Positions 1-9,022 of a stretch of DNA of 64,000 bases are shown piece by piece. Source of the DNA: Gammaproteobacteria bacterium. GTDB taxonomy: Bacteria; Pseudomonadota; Gammaproteobacteria; Pseudomonadales; Cellvibrionaceae. Location of the stretch: contig SEBV01000002.1 of NCBI GenBank assembly GCA_004172865.1, forward strand, positions 124,001 to 188,000. Reading direction: 5' to 3'. The notes under the pieces are model-generated. The model did no database searches. It was not told the origin of the DNA and saw only the letters and a program-made list of their open reading frames with translations. Positions within the stretch are counted from its first letter, which is position 1. Each line of letters starts with the position of its first letter. The position numbers were made by a program, and so were the translations under genes.

Positions 1-940
1 CGCCCACGCAATGCAATTCACCGCGTGCGAGTGCGGGCTTCAACATATTGCCAGCGTCCATGGAACCTTCCGCTTTACCAGCGCCCACCATGGTATGAAT
101 TTCGTCGATAAATAAAATCACGCGGCCTTCTTGTTTGCCGAGTTCATTGATAACTGATTTCAAGCGCTCTTCAAAATCACCGCGAAATTTTGCGCCCGCT
201 AAAAGCGCGCCTAAATCCAGTGACAGTAAACGTTTATTTTTTAAACCTTCAGGCACTTCGCCATTTACAATTCGTTGCGCGAGGCCTTCAACAATGGCAG
301 TTTTACCAACGCCTGGCTCACCAATTAATACGGGATTATTTTTGGTGCGGCGCTGTAACACTTGAATGGTGCGGCGAATCTCATCGTCGCGACCAATCAC
401 CGGGTCCAGCTTGCCGGATTCGGCACGAGCGGTTAAATCTACGGTGTATTTTTCCAAGGCCTGACGATTGCCTTCTGAATCAGCATCTTCAACTTTGTCG
501 CCGCCGCGAACTTTTTCTACGGCTTGTTGCAAGCGCTGCTCGTTGCCAAATCGCTTTAATAATTCACTGATACTGATTTGTGGATCTTTAATCGCAACCA
601 CTAAAACCGTATCGCTGGATACAAATTTATCGCCAAGTTTTTGCGCGTAGCGATCCGACAAATTTAAAAGACGGCCCATTTCCGGCGACATACCCACTTC
701 ACCGGTGGGATTTTTAATGCTGGGTAATGCGTCAATTTTTTCTACCAGGGCTTCTTTCAACCCTGCGACGTCAAAACCTGCTTGAGCCAGTAGCAAGCGA
801 GCGCTGCCTGCGCCTTTTTGTTCGAGCATCGCATAAAGCATATGCACAGGTTCCAGCTGGCTGTGATCGCGCCCAACGGCAAGCGATTGAGCGTCAGAGA
901 GCACAAGCTGCAATTGATTAGTTAAACGGTCGATACGCAT
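1..940 (-). CDS. clpB: ATP-dependent chaperone ClpB, N-terminal part (cut by window edge)
   Basis: This is the first ~313 residues of the ClpB disaggregase, a cytoplasmic hexameric AAA+ unfoldase that works with DnaK to rescue aggregated proteins. The visible part holds the Clp N-domain (about residues 1-145) and the start of the first AAA+ module, with Walker A GEPGVGKT and Walker [10 protein letters not shown] followed by the pore-loop region and [15 protein letters not shown], which is characteristic of ClpA/B. The reading frame runs off the left edge, so roughly 550 residues are missing. The start ATG at 940 follows a GAGG box, and a sigma-32-like promoter lies about 40-65 bases upstream, which fits heat-shock control. 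Confidence 0.97.
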   Translation of the reverse strand, partial: MRIDRLTNQLQLVLSDAQSLAVGRDHSQLEPVHMLYAMLEQKGAGSARLLLAQAGFDVAGLKEALVEKIDALPSIKNPTGEVGMSPEMGRLLNLSDRYAQKLGDKFVSSDTVLVVAIKDPQISISELLKRFGNEQRLQQAVEKVRGGDKVEDADSEGNRQALEKYTVDLTARAESGKLDPVIGRDDEIRRTIQVLQRRTKNNPVLIGEPGVGKTAIVEGLAQRIVNGEVPEGLKNKRLLSLDLGALLAGAKFRGDFEERLKSVINELGKQEGRVILFIDEIHTMVGAGKAEGSMDAGNMLKPALARGELHCVG

Positions 941-977
941 GGAGAACCTCTAAGGGAAACAAATACGGAGACTAGGG

Positions 978-1005
978 AAATTGGGGCGTAAGGCCGCATT
1001 TCAAG
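978..1005 (-). promoter_or_regulatory. Probable sigma-32 heat-shock promoter of clpB
   Basis: Read on the minus strand there is CTTGAAA (1005-999), a 12-base spacer, then CCCCAATTT (986-978). This matches the RpoH pattern (CTTGAAA / CCCCATnT) closely, and it lies upstream of clpB, a classical RpoH target. The match is seen directly; activity is inferred. Confidence 0.8.
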
Positions 1006-1125
1006 CGTGACTGAGCTAACCAGGAATTTTTGCAGCCTGGTGATAAATCAGTTGCACACCGCTTGCCCCTTTGCCATGTTTAATTGGTGCTAGACTGTTA
1101 TTAATTCCTACGGAACCCAACTCCC

Positions 1126-2007
1126 ATGCGTATCAGTCAGCTCATTTTTAGCTTGCTCATTGGCGGCTTAATTGTAGGCGGCAGCTCTGCGCAAGAATCC
1201 TCAGCATCCGTAGAGGCCACTAAACATCAAGCAACTCAAAAGCTTTATGTCGTTACCCCACCTTTTGAAAAACCTTTACTCCCGCACAGCCAATATTTTC
1301 CCCAGTTGCTTGAGCTAGCACTGCAGAAAACCAGAGCGACAGATGGCGACTTCGAGCTGACACACTCTGACGAAAGCTACACCAGCAATCGGCTCATGGC
1401 CGAGTTAATTCGTGGCGAAAATGCCATCAATATAATATGGACTTCCACAAGCAAAACACGCGAGCAGCAGCTATTGCCCATAAAAATTTCTATAGTACGA
1501 GGGCTAAATAGTTATCGTGTATTTTTAATTCGTAAAGAGGATCAGGAAAAGTTTCACACCATTCATAATTTAGCCGATTTACGCAAATTTCACGCAGGCC
1601 AAGGCGCTCAATGGCCAGATTCGGTGGTAATGCAGAGTAACAACTTGCCATTAGTGACAGCAGCACGAGCCGACTTGTTATTCGATATGTTGGTGAGCAA
1701 ACGGTTTGACTATTTCCCACGCGGACTTTATGAGGTCTGGGGCGAACAGCAACTAAATGCCGGTAAAGGCTTAATTATTGAAGATTCATTGATGTTTCAC
1801 TACCCAGCGCCTATTTATTTTTTTGTTAACAAAAAGGACACGGCGCTAGCTGATCGTATTGAACGTGGATTGCGCATTGCTATGCAGGATGGCAGCTTTG
1901 ACTCGTTATTTTTTAGCTTTCCAAGTTTTAAGCGCGGCTACGAAGAATTACAAAATTCCTTACGCACAAGATTGCAACTGACTACCGATTTCCCCACACA
2001 AGATTAA
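1126..2007 (+). CDS. Periplasmic substrate-binding-like protein (type 2 PBP fold)
   Basis: A 293-residue protein with a clear N-terminal signal peptide (hydrophobic core to about residue 22, cleavage near SSA-QES). The rest resembles solute-binding family 3 proteins: an early YVVTPPF strand, a central LNSYRVFLIRKED segment and a C-terminal helix typical of ABC amino-acid receptors (the region RIERGLRIAMQDGSFDSL). No permease or ATPase gene is next to it, so it is more likely a stand-alone sensor or receptor-like protein than part of a transporter. It stands alone between divergent clpB and convergent ybiT. The ligand is unknown. Confidence 0.8.
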   Translation: MRISQLIFSLLIGGLIVGGSSAQESSASVEATKHQATQKLYVVTPPFEKPLLPHSQYFPQLLELALQKTRATDGDFELTHSDESYTSNRLMAELIRGENAINIIWTSTSKTREQQLLPIKISIVRGLNSYRVFLIRKEDQEKFHTIHNLADLRKFHAGQGAQWPDSVVMQSNNLPLVTAARADLLFDMLVSKRFDYFPRGLYEVWGEQQLNAGKGLIIEDSLMFHYPAPIYFFVNKKDTALADRIERGLRIAMQDGSFDSLFFSFPSFKRGYEELQNSLRTRLQLTTDFPTQD

Positions 2008-2043
2008 TACAACAACAAGATATCTTTATGTGAATTTTTCAAA

Positions 2044-2074
2044 AAAAAAGCGAAAATTAAATTCTCGCTTTTTT
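2044..2074. terminator. Bidirectional terminator between the PBP-like gene and ybiT
   Basis: AAAAAAGCGA (2044-2053) pairs with TCGCTTTTTT (2065-2074) around an 11-base loop. A-rich and T-rich flanks make it usable from both strands, and it sits between two convergent stop codons. Confidence 0.75.
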
Positions 2075-2091
2075 AATTCGACTTCCGAAAA

Positions 2092-3681
2092 TTAATTCGT
2101 ATAAACACCTTGCGAACGCAAATACTCTTCGTAGGTTCCGCTGAAATCTACCAAGCCACTCGGTTGCATATCAATAATACGGGTTGCAAGTGACGATACG
2201 AATTCGCGGTCGTGGCTGACAAAAATTAAGGTGCCAGGATAATTTTCCAACGCGAGATTTAATGCTTCAATCGATTCCATATCCAAGTGGTTTGTCGGCT
2301 CATCCATTAACAAAACATTTGGATTGATCAAACTCAATTTGCCGAACAACATGCGGCCTTGCTCACCACCGGAAATAACTTTTACGGATTTTTTTACTTC
2401 ATCATTTGAAAACAACATTCTACCCAAGGCGCCGCGCACCAACTGCTCGTCGCCTTTAGTCCATTGTTTCATCCAATCAAACAAATTGTCTTCCGCCGCA
2501 AAATCTTCAGCGTGGTCTTGCGCGAAGTAACCTATCTCGGCTTGTTCCGCCCATTTTACGCTGCCGCTGTCTGGCGCTAAATCGCCGTATAGAGAACGAA
2601 GTAGTGTTGTTTTACCCGCGCCGTTCGGGCCAATAATGGCGATGCGTTCACCAGCTTCTATTTGCAGACTTAAATTTTTGAATAACGTTTTATCAAACGA
2701 TTTGGTGATTTGTTCAACCACAACTGCCTGACGATGCAATTTTTTGTTTTGCGTAAATTTGATGTAAGGGCTTACGCGGCTTGACGGCTTAACGTCGTCC
2801 AATTGAATTTTATCAATTTGTTTTGCACGCGATGTCGCTTGCTTCGCTTTAGAAGCATTCGCAGAAAAGCGGCTAACGAAAGTTTGCAACTCAGCAATTT
2901 GCGCTTTTTTCTTGGCATTTTCGCCGAGCAATTTTTCGCGCGCTTGCGTCGATGCAATCATGTAGTCATCGTAAGTGCCGGGATAAACGCGCAACTCGCC
3001 GTAATCCAAATCCGCCATATGCGTGCACACTGCATTCAAGAAATGGCGATCATGCGAAATAATAATGATGGTGGAATTGCGCTGCGTAAGCATGCCTTCC
3101 AACCAGCGAATGGTGTTGATGTCGAGGTTGTTCGTTGGTTCATCGAGCAGCAAGACTTCAGGATCAGAAAACAACGCTTGTGCGAGCAATACACGTAACT
3201 TCCAACCCGGCGCTACAGCGCTCATCAAGCCATTGTGCTGCTCGATAGGAATATCCAACCCAAGCAATAACTCACCGGCGCGAGCTTCAGCGGTGTAACC
3301 GTCCATCTCGGCGAATTCAACTTCCAATTCCGCTACTGCCATGCCGTCTGCTTCGGTCATTTCGGGCAAGCTGTAAATGCGGTCGCGCTCAGCTTTCACG
3401 CGCCACAACTCGGTGTGGCCCATGATTACGGTATCCAGCACAGTGAATTCTTCATAGGCGAATTGATCTTGCTTCAACTTACCCAGGCGCACATTGGGTT
3501 CCAACATCACCTGACCGGCTGATTGCTCCAAATCCCCACCCAAAATCTTCATGAATGTGGATTTGCCACAGCCATTGGCGCCGATCAATCCGTAGCGGTT
3601 GCCGTTGTTAAATTTAACCGAAACGTTCTCGAACAGCGGCTTAGCGCCGAATTGCATGGTGATATTAGCGGTGGAGATCAC
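2092..3681 (-). CDS. ybiT: ABC-F family ATPase YbiT
   Basis: A soluble duplicated ATPase of the ABC-F class; these proteins act on the ribosome rather than in transport. Both nucleotide-binding domains are complete: Walker [10 protein letters not shown] and GPNGAGKTT, signature SGGEQGRML in the second domain, Walker [12 protein letters not shown] and [11 protein letters not shown], with a charged inter-domain linker between them. The sequence follows Escherichia coli YbiT almost end to end. The open frame can be extended to an ATG at 3747, but the extra 22 residues are not family-like. The GTG at 3681 aligns exactly with the YbiT N-terminus ([12 protein letters not shown]), so I take GTG as the start. 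Confidence 0.95.
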   Translation of the reverse strand: MISTANITMQFGAKPLFENVSVKFNNGNRYGLIGANGCGKSTFMKILGGDLEQSAGQVMLEPNVRLGKLKQDQFAYEEFTVLDTVIMGHTELWRVKAERDRIYSLPEMTEADGMAVAELEVEFAEMDGYTAEARAGELLLGLDIPIEQHNGLMSAVAPGWKLRVLLAQALFSDPEVLLLDEPTNNLDINTIRWLEGMLTQRNSTIIIISHDRHFLNAVCTHMADLDYGELRVYPGTYDDYMIASTQAREKLLGENAKKKAQIAELQTFVSRFSANASKAKQATSRAKQIDKIQLDDVKPSSRVSPYIKFTQNKKLHRQAVVVEQITKSFDKTLFKNLSLQIEAGERIAIIGPNGAGKTTLLRSLYGDLAPDSGSVKWAEQAEIGYFAQDHAEDFAAEDNLFDWMKQWTKGDEQLVRGALGRMLFSNDEVKKSVKVISGGEQGRMLFGKLSLINPNVLLMDEPTNHLDMESIEALNLALENYPGTLIFVSHDREFVSSLATRIIDMQPSGLVDFSGTYEEYLRSQGVYTN

Positions 3682-3895
3682 GAAGAAATACCTGAATAAA
3701 TAGAAAGAAGACTGCGATGCTTGAATAAGGGCGTGCATTCTACTCAAATTGTGTGACGATTACCCATGAAACTGCGGGTTAATTGCGATATTCGCAGGAC
3801 GCGGCTAGGTCGAACTGGTTTGCAAGTGTAAAGCGGCATATGTGGGGCTCATAAAAGCGAGAGCGCACCATTTTCGATCCGTGATCGCGGGTAAG

Positions 3896-5182
3896 CTATT
3901 TTCTATTCTTTGCTTCAATCCACTGCGACATATATTGCGTACTTTTCAGCGAGTGGTGGCGAAGCATGGTACCGATGAAATTCTGCCGACGCTCTCTGCC
4001 TAGATCTCGCTGTAAACGACTAAAACGCTCAACCAACAATTGGGAATGGTCTTGCGAGCCGAAATATTTATCTAAAATCACCGAACCTCGGTGTTGGGAT
4101 TCTCGCCAGTAGGTTTCATCGCTATAAAGTTTTACCGCCGCATCAGCAAAGGCATTCGGGTTATTTTCCAGCGCGCCGCCCCAGGCAAAATCGCCATTCA
4201 TTCCTTCAGCACCAATCGACGTTGTGACGCTGGGTGTTCCATTGCGCATTGCATCCATCAGCTTGCCTTTGATGCCAGCACCAAAGCGTAGCGGCGCAAG
4301 GCAAACGCGCGCCTGTTGCATCACCAAATTTGCGTCTGCAGCCCATCCTTTTACATAAAAGCCCTCATTGGGTTTATGTAATTGCGTTGCTTTCGGCGGC
4401 GGATAGGCGCCGTAAATATGCAATTCCGCTTGCGGTAAATGCGCGCGAATTAATGGCCAAATTGCGTGTTTTAAATAAAGGACAGAATCCCAATTGGGTT
4501 CGTGACGAAAATTTCCTATCGCAATAAAATGTTGGCGCTCGCTAAACGTTGGCAGCGGATTTTGCTGAACATCCTGCACGCGTAAAAATGGACTGTAATG
4601 TAAAATTTGCGCGGACACTGCGAAATAACGAATAAGAAAATCAATTTCAAATGGCGAAATCATCAGTGTGAGGTCGCAGCGAAAAATAGACGCAATTTCT
4701 CGCTGCGCCATATCGTCATTAGCCATTTGTGCGAACAATTCTTCACAATTTGCTAATACAGGATTTACACTTTGACGCACCGTTTCATTGGTGGCATTTT
4801 TTTGCGATTGCTTTAATAGTTGGTGACGAGCGTGACGCAAACTGTGCAAATCTTCTGTATCCAGAATTCGAATTGCATCCGGGCAAACCTGCTCCACTCG
4901 CCAACCGAATTGTTCTTCGGTAAAAAAACGATCAAATAAAACGACACTGGGCTGAAACTTTTCAACGAACTCATTAAAGCTGGAATCATTAAGCGCGATA
5001 ATTTTTTCTTTTACACCGATTGCAGACAAATCAAAACGATGCTCAGAAAGTGCAGCCGCGGAAGCAACAAAAATTTCAAACCCTTGAGCAAAAAATAATT
5101 TCACCAATTCCAGCATACGGCTGCCCGCCGCCGATGAATTAGGCTCTGGCCATACGTAGCCAATAATAAGTAACTTTTTCAT
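3896..5182 (-). CDS. Glycosyltransferase, GT4-like (GT-B fold)
   Basis: A 428-residue cytoplasmic protein resembling family 4 glycosyltransferases. The N-terminus (MKKLLIIGYVWPEP..SAAGSRM) is the usual acceptor-side Rossmann start, and the second half has the donor-binding pattern: IGNFRHEPNWDSV, LHIYGAYPP, a KGWAADANLVMQQARVCLAP stretch, and FGAGIKGKLMDAMRNGTP..TTSIGAEG, a pattern shared by GT4 enzymes. Its ATG overlaps the TGA of the flavoprotein gene upstream (ATGA at 5179-5182), so the two are translationally coupled. Donor and acceptor sugars cannot be read from the sequence. There is no polysaccharide cluster around it. Confidence 0.85.
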   Translation of the reverse strand: MKKLLIIGYVWPEPNSSAAGSRMLELVKLFFAQGFEIFVASAAALSEHRFDLSAIGVKEKIIALNDSSFNEFVEKFQPSVVLFDRFFTEEQFGWRVEQVCPDAIRILDTEDLHSLRHARHQLLKQSQKNATNETVRQSVNPVLANCEELFAQMANDDMAQREIASIFRCDLTLMISPFEIDFLIRYFAVSAQILHYSPFLRVQDVQQNPLPTFSERQHFIAIGNFRHEPNWDSVLYLKHAIWPLIRAHLPQAELHIYGAYPPPKATQLHKPNEGFYVKGWAADANLVMQQARVCLAPLRFGAGIKGKLMDAMRNGTPSVTTSIGAEGMNGDFAWGGALENNPNAFADAAVKLYSDETYWRESQHRGSVILDKYFGSQDHSQLLVERFSRLQRDLGRERRQNFIGTMLRHHSLKSTQYMSQWIEAKNRK

Positions 5183-6450
5183 GATTGGGTCTGCCGCAAA
5201 TAATCAACAACACCGAAACCTGCGGCGCGACCGGTAGCAAAACATGCGGTTAACAGGTAGCCGCCCGTAGGTGCCTCCCAATCCAACATTTCGCCTGCAC
5301 AAAAAACACCGCGTAGTTTTTCCAGCATCAATTGATTATTTAATTCAGTCGATTGAATGCCGCCAGCGGTGCTAATGGCTTCATCAATAGGGCGATAGTC
5401 ATTAAGTTGCAGGCGAAGATTTTTAATAGCCTGTGCAAGTTTGCTATTGTCTTGCCAGATGGTTACGGGCGTTAGTTCTCGCAACAGCGAAAGCTTAATC
5501 GATGGCAAATTTAATTGCTTGCGCAAAAAATTACTCGCGGAATTTTTCCCCCGCGGTTTGTTTAACAAACTCTGAATTTTCTCGGCGCTCAAATCTGGCA
5601 ATAAATCGATAGTAAGCTCTGCATTGCCGGTTGCAATAATGCTATCGCGCAACATGGCAGAAAGTGCGTAAACACTCGTGCCTTCTATTCCTGTGTTGGC
5701 AATCATGGCTTCGCCACGAATAGTGTGTGCCACACCTTTTTGATCAACGGCGGTTAAGTTAATGGTTTGTAAAGGTGCGCCAGAAAATTCCTGCTTGAAT
5801 TTTTCACTCCAGGGTGTTTCAAAACCGCAATTACTAGGTAGCAGATCCGCTATAGCAATATCTTCTTCACGCAATAAATTTACCCAAGCGCCATCCGATC
5901 CCAAACGCTGCCAGCTTGCACCACCAAGTGCTAAAACGACCGCATCTGCTGCAATATTTTTTTCTACATGCTCATTATTTTGTTGATCAATAATGCGAAG
6001 TGAACCGTCATCTTCCCAACCATTCCATCGATGACGCGGATAAAACTCTACACCCAATTCACGCAAGCGATGTAGCCATGCGCGCAACAAAGGTGCGGCC
6101 TTCATATCGCGAGGAAAAACACGGCCCGATGAACCCACAAAGGTTTCAACGCCTAAACCATGAATCCAATCGCGCAACTGTTCAGAAGAAAATTCATTTA
6201 AATAAGAAGTTAAAAACGGTGTGGCGTTCGCGTAGCGAGCCAACAATTTTTCGTGCGATTCTGAGTGAGTAATGTTCATACCACCCACGCCTGCCAATAA
6301 AAATTTTCTCCCAACGGAGGGCATGGCATCGTAAAGGGAGACTTTAAAACCGGCGCTGGCAATGACCTCGGCGGCCATTAAACCCGCAGGGCCGCCACCA
6401 ATAATGGCGACCCGCAGGCTATGAGAGTTTAATGAAGTAGATTGAGGCAA
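5179..6450 (-). CDS. NAD(P)/FAD-dependent oxidoreductase, HI0933/YhiN-like flavoprotein
   Basis: A 423-residue flavoprotein of the HI0933/YhiN type. It has an N-terminal dinucleotide-binding motif (VAIIGGGPAGLMAAE), the family block VGRKFLLAGVGGMNITHSE, and a C-terminal FAD-contact block (AGEMLDWEAPTGGYLLTAC). The family's physiological reaction is not established. There is no in-frame ATG near the N-terminus; TTG at 6450 is the only sensible start, and a hairpin (6450-6479) covers it, which may keep translation low. It is coupled by a 4-base overlap to the glycosyltransferase gene downstream. Confidence 0.88.
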   Translation of the reverse strand: MPQSTSLNSHSLRVAIIGGGPAGLMAAEVIASAGFKVSLYDAMPSVGRKFLLAGVGGMNITHSESHEKLLARYANATPFLTSYLNEFSSEQLRDWIHGLGVETFVGSSGRVFPRDMKAAPLLRAWLHRLRELGVEFYPRHRWNGWEDDGSLRIIDQQNNEHVEKNIAADAVVLALGGASWQRLGSDGAWVNLLREEDIAIADLLPSNCGFETPWSEKFKQEFSGAPLQTINLTAVDQKGVAHTIRGEAMIANTGIEGTSVYALSAMLRDSIIATGNAELTIDLLPDLSAEKIQSLLNKPRGKNSASNFLRKQLNLPSIKLSLLRELTPVTIWQDNSKLAQAIKNLRLQLNDYRPIDEAISTAGGIQSTELNNQLMLEKLRGVFCAGEMLDWEAPTGGYLLTACFATGRAAGFGVVDYLRQTQS

Positions 6451-6491
6451 GGCATTACCACTGAATATTATTAATGCCTAGGCCGTAAAGA

Positions 6492-8504
6492 TTATTTGAG
6501 CGATACCTCAAACGGCGATGCAGGCAAACCAGACCTATTATACAGGTTTGCGCCTTCAGGGTTATCTGCCCAGGCATAACGCACGCTTTCAGGGTCAGAT
6601 ACTTGATCGCTCCATACCAACAATTTTTTACCCTGGATTTTGGCATTAGCCCACACATATTTTTTATCAGCACCGGCAATCGCAATTTGGTGTAGCAAGC
6701 CATCGTTGGTGAAGACTAAATCGCTGGAGCTTTTATCAAAGCTAATTAACAATCCATTGTTATCACGTTTAACTGAACTTGCGTTAGGCCCTGAAAAAAC
6801 GACTTTCTTATCACCATAGGCAAGCTTCTGCGCTGCCAAAGCCAAACGTTCACCAACAGCCTGCTTGTTGAGAGGATGAATATCGTTCCATTCACCCACA
6901 TCAATCGCAACTGCCATAGCCGTATTTTTTAGCGCTAAGGTTTTGCGTTGAGCTTCACGTGTTGCCGCCCAATCACTTTCGCCCGGTTCTGATTTGCTCG
7001 CCATAAAATTTGCAAGCTGAACAAACAGGAATGGGAAATCGCCTTGATTAAATTGCTTGCGCCAATCGCGAATTAAATCGGGAAATAATGTTTCATATTC
7101 TTTTGAGCGACCGGTATTTGATTCACCTTGATACCAAATCACGCCCTTAATACCAAAGCCCAAGGTCGGTGCTAATTTCGCGTTGTATAAAGAAGAGGGT
7201 AGATAATGAAGCGTTGTACTTTTTGCCATGTCATTTGCACGCGCACCGATTTTGTATTGCCACTCGCCTGCTAGTGAAACAGCTTCATTGCCTAAATCCA
7301 ACGCGTAACATTTTTCTTTTACAAAACCGGCGTTACCCGAGTAGCTAGTGACACGAATGCTAATAATATTTTTCCCGGCAAGGAGAACACCGTCAGGCAC
7401 ACTATAAATACGCGGTGGATATTGATAACCCGTTTGGCCGACTTCTTTGCCGTTTATAAAAACCTGATCGCCATCCACAATTGCGCCCAACCAAACGGTT
7501 GCAGATTTCGCGGCTTGCTCTGCAGTAAGCTCAATCGTTTTACGAAACCATACTGAACCTTGGACAAAATCACTGCCTTGCTCACGTAAATAACCGGGAA
7601 CTTGAAAGGACTTCCAATCTTTTTCTGCAACAGCACCATTTGACCAGGACGCTTTTAATCCCGCATCTTTAGCGCTCAATTCAGAATACCAGGAGTCACT
7701 CGCCGATTTGTCAGACGTGATTGTCGATTTAACAAAACTCTCTTCTTTAAAGGGTTTTAGCTGCGCCACATAGTGTGGATATTTTTCTAACGCGCTTTCA
7801 CTTATCCATGCTTCCGCAGGCGACCCGCCAACGGGAATAGTAATTAAACCTATGGGAACATTTTTAGCCGCAACTTTAATTTTTTCATGTAAGTCGCGAG
7901 CAAAGAAAAAACCTACTGCTGAAAAATTTGGCAAGTTTTTAGGTTCGGCAGTTTTCCACTGCCCCTGCTGGTAATCGTCCAGCGGCCCATTAAAAGCGTA
8001 TACAACCGGCACCGCAAATTCACGCACATTGGGGAGATGCGTTTCTTTAATTAAATTAGGGTACTTATATTTAACGCGATTTAACGGCAACTCCATATTC
8101 GACTGACCTGCAGCAATCCATACATCACCAATTAATATGTCACTGACTTGAAGATGATTTTTGCCCTGAATATCCAAGGTGTATGGGCCACCCGCTGCCA
8201 AGGGCTTAAAAGATAATTGCCAGCGCCCGGCTTTCGCTTGGGTGCGGAGTGTTTGTTTGCCCAGTGTAGCGCTAACATCTTCACCGTCATCAGCCCAGCC
8301 CCATAAATTGATAGGTTTATCGCGCTGTAGTATCAGGCCGTCACTGACTAAGCGAGGAAGTTTTACATCAGCTGCGGCTTCAAAAGCGAACACAGCCAAA
8401 CAGACACCAAGACAACTTATAATTTTTTGGGGAGTTATAGATTTTTTTATATCTACAATGTTTTTAACGAGTGCGATTGCTTTAAAACTGTCGATCTTTT
8501 TCAT
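6492..8504 (-). CDS. Sialate O-acetylesterase (SGNH hydrolase), secreted
   Basis: About 670 residues with an N-terminal signal peptide (hydrophobic IISCLGVCLAVFAF, cleavage after AAA). It is a sialate 9-O-acetylesterase-type SGNH hydrolase: block I AAGQSNMELPL carries the nucleophilic serine, GVIWYQGESNT is the oxyanion block, and DVGEWNDIHPLNK holds the catalytic Asp/His. Between the blocks lies a galactose-binding-like beta domain (around VFINGKEVGQTGYQYP). The enzyme removes O-acetyl groups from sialic acids or from acetylated hemicellulose, the latter being likely in a plant-cell-wall degrader. The ATG at 8504 with AAGAGG 10 bases upstream is preferred over the upstream in-frame ATG at 8549. 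A palindromic operator lies 53 bases upstream. Confidence 0.92.
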   Translation of the reverse strand: MKKIDSFKAIALVKNIVDIKKSITPQKIISCLGVCLAVFAFEAAADVKLPRLVSDGLILQRDKPINLWGWADDGEDVSATLGKQTLRTQAKAGRWQLSFKPLAAGGPYTLDIQGKNHLQVSDILIGDVWIAAGQSNMELPLNRVKYKYPNLIKETHLPNVREFAVPVVYAFNGPLDDYQQGQWKTAEPKNLPNFSAVGFFFARDLHEKIKVAAKNVPIGLITIPVGGSPAEAWISESALEKYPHYVAQLKPFKEESFVKSTITSDKSASDSWYSELSAKDAGLKASWSNGAVAEKDWKSFQVPGYLREQGSDFVQGSVWFRKTIELTAEQAAKSATVWLGAIVDGDQVFINGKEVGQTGYQYPPRIYSVPDGVLLAGKNIISIRVTSYSGNAGFVKEKCYALDLGNEAVSLAGEWQYKIGARANDMAKSTTLHYLPSSLYNAKLAPTLGFGIKGVIWYQGESNTGRSKEYETLFPDLIRDWRKQFNQGDFPFLFVQLANFMASKSEPGESDWAATREAQRKTLALKNTAMAVAIDVGEWNDIHPLNKQAVGERLALAAQKLAYGDKKVVFSGPNASSVKRDNNGLLISFDKSSSDLVFTNDGLLHQIAIAGADKKYVWANAKIQGKKLLVWSDQVSDPESVRYAWADNPEGANLYNRSGLPASPFEVSLK

Positions 8505-8556
8505 AATGTGCCAGCCTCTTTTTATTGATTTGATCAGATTCTGCCGCACCTATGTT

Positions 8557-8572
8557 TTCTTGTATACAAGAA
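8557..8572. promoter_or_regulatory. Perfect 16-bp palindrome, probable GntR/FadR-type operator
   Basis: TTCTTGTATACAAGAA is a perfect palindrome placed 53 bases upstream of the sialate esterase start. TTGTATACAA-type sites are typical of FadR-subfamily GntR regulators of sugar-acid catabolism. The site is seen; the cognate regulator is not in this window. Confidence 0.55.
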
Positions 8573-8594
8573 CTACAAAATTTTACGCTTTCAT

Positions 8595-8620
8595 AAAAAA
8601 ACCAGCGCGAGGCTGGTTTT
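8595..8620 (-). terminator. Rho-independent terminator of the DUF3144 gene
   Basis: On the minus strand AACCAGC and GCTGGTT pair around a short loop and are followed by a run of seven T. It overlaps the TAA stop codon of the DUF3144 gene. Confidence 0.85.
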
Positions 8621-8930
8621 ATTGAGGGGTTTCGTCTTCCGCATCATCGGGCCGAATGTAAACCTTATAGTTGTCGCGATAGTCATCGAGATTATCGCGC
8701 ACCAATTCGGCGTAGCGACCGGTGAGGTATTTCTGCGCGCTTTCAATTTCGTCGATATATTCCTTGCGGTCCAGCGACGAGCTGGCGACCACAAAGGCAT
8801 TAAAGCGGGCCGCTGCATTTAGCAGAGCAGCACTTACAATACCGGGATCTGCATCATCACAAGCCGCGTTGGCTTTTTCGATAAATGCGTCCACCAAATC
8901 CCAAAATTGTTTATCTTCAGCGTTACTCAT
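8619..8930 (-). CDS. DUF3144 domain-containing protein
   Basis: A 103-residue acidic soluble protein. The pattern KQFWDLVDAFIEKAN followed by a VSAALLNAAARFNAFVVAS block and a C-terminal DNLDDYRDNYKVY segment matches the DUF3144 family, which is common in marine and soil gammaproteobacteria and has no known role. It is a single-gene unit with its own terminator; the closest neighbour upstream is the M16 protease, which also has its own terminator. Confidence 0.85.
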   Translation of the reverse strand: MSNAEDKQFWDLVDAFIEKANAACDDADPGIVSAALLNAAARFNAFVVASSSLDRKEYIDEIESAQKYLTGRYAELVRDNLDDYRDNYKVYIRPDDAEDETPQ

Positions 8931-8960
8931 GATTTACCTGTCTACCTAAAATTCTGACAA

Positions 8961-8994
8961 AAATAGAAAAGCGCCACCATTGCTGGCAGCGCTT
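8961..8994 (-). terminator. Terminator of the M16 protease gene
   Basis: On the minus strand AAGCGCTGCC pairs with GGTGGCGCTT (two G-T pairs) around a 6-base loop and leads into TTTTCT. It lies about 30 bases beyond the protease stop codon. Confidence 0.75.
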
Positions 8995-9022
8995 CAGTAT
9001 AACCTTAAATACTATTTAAAAC

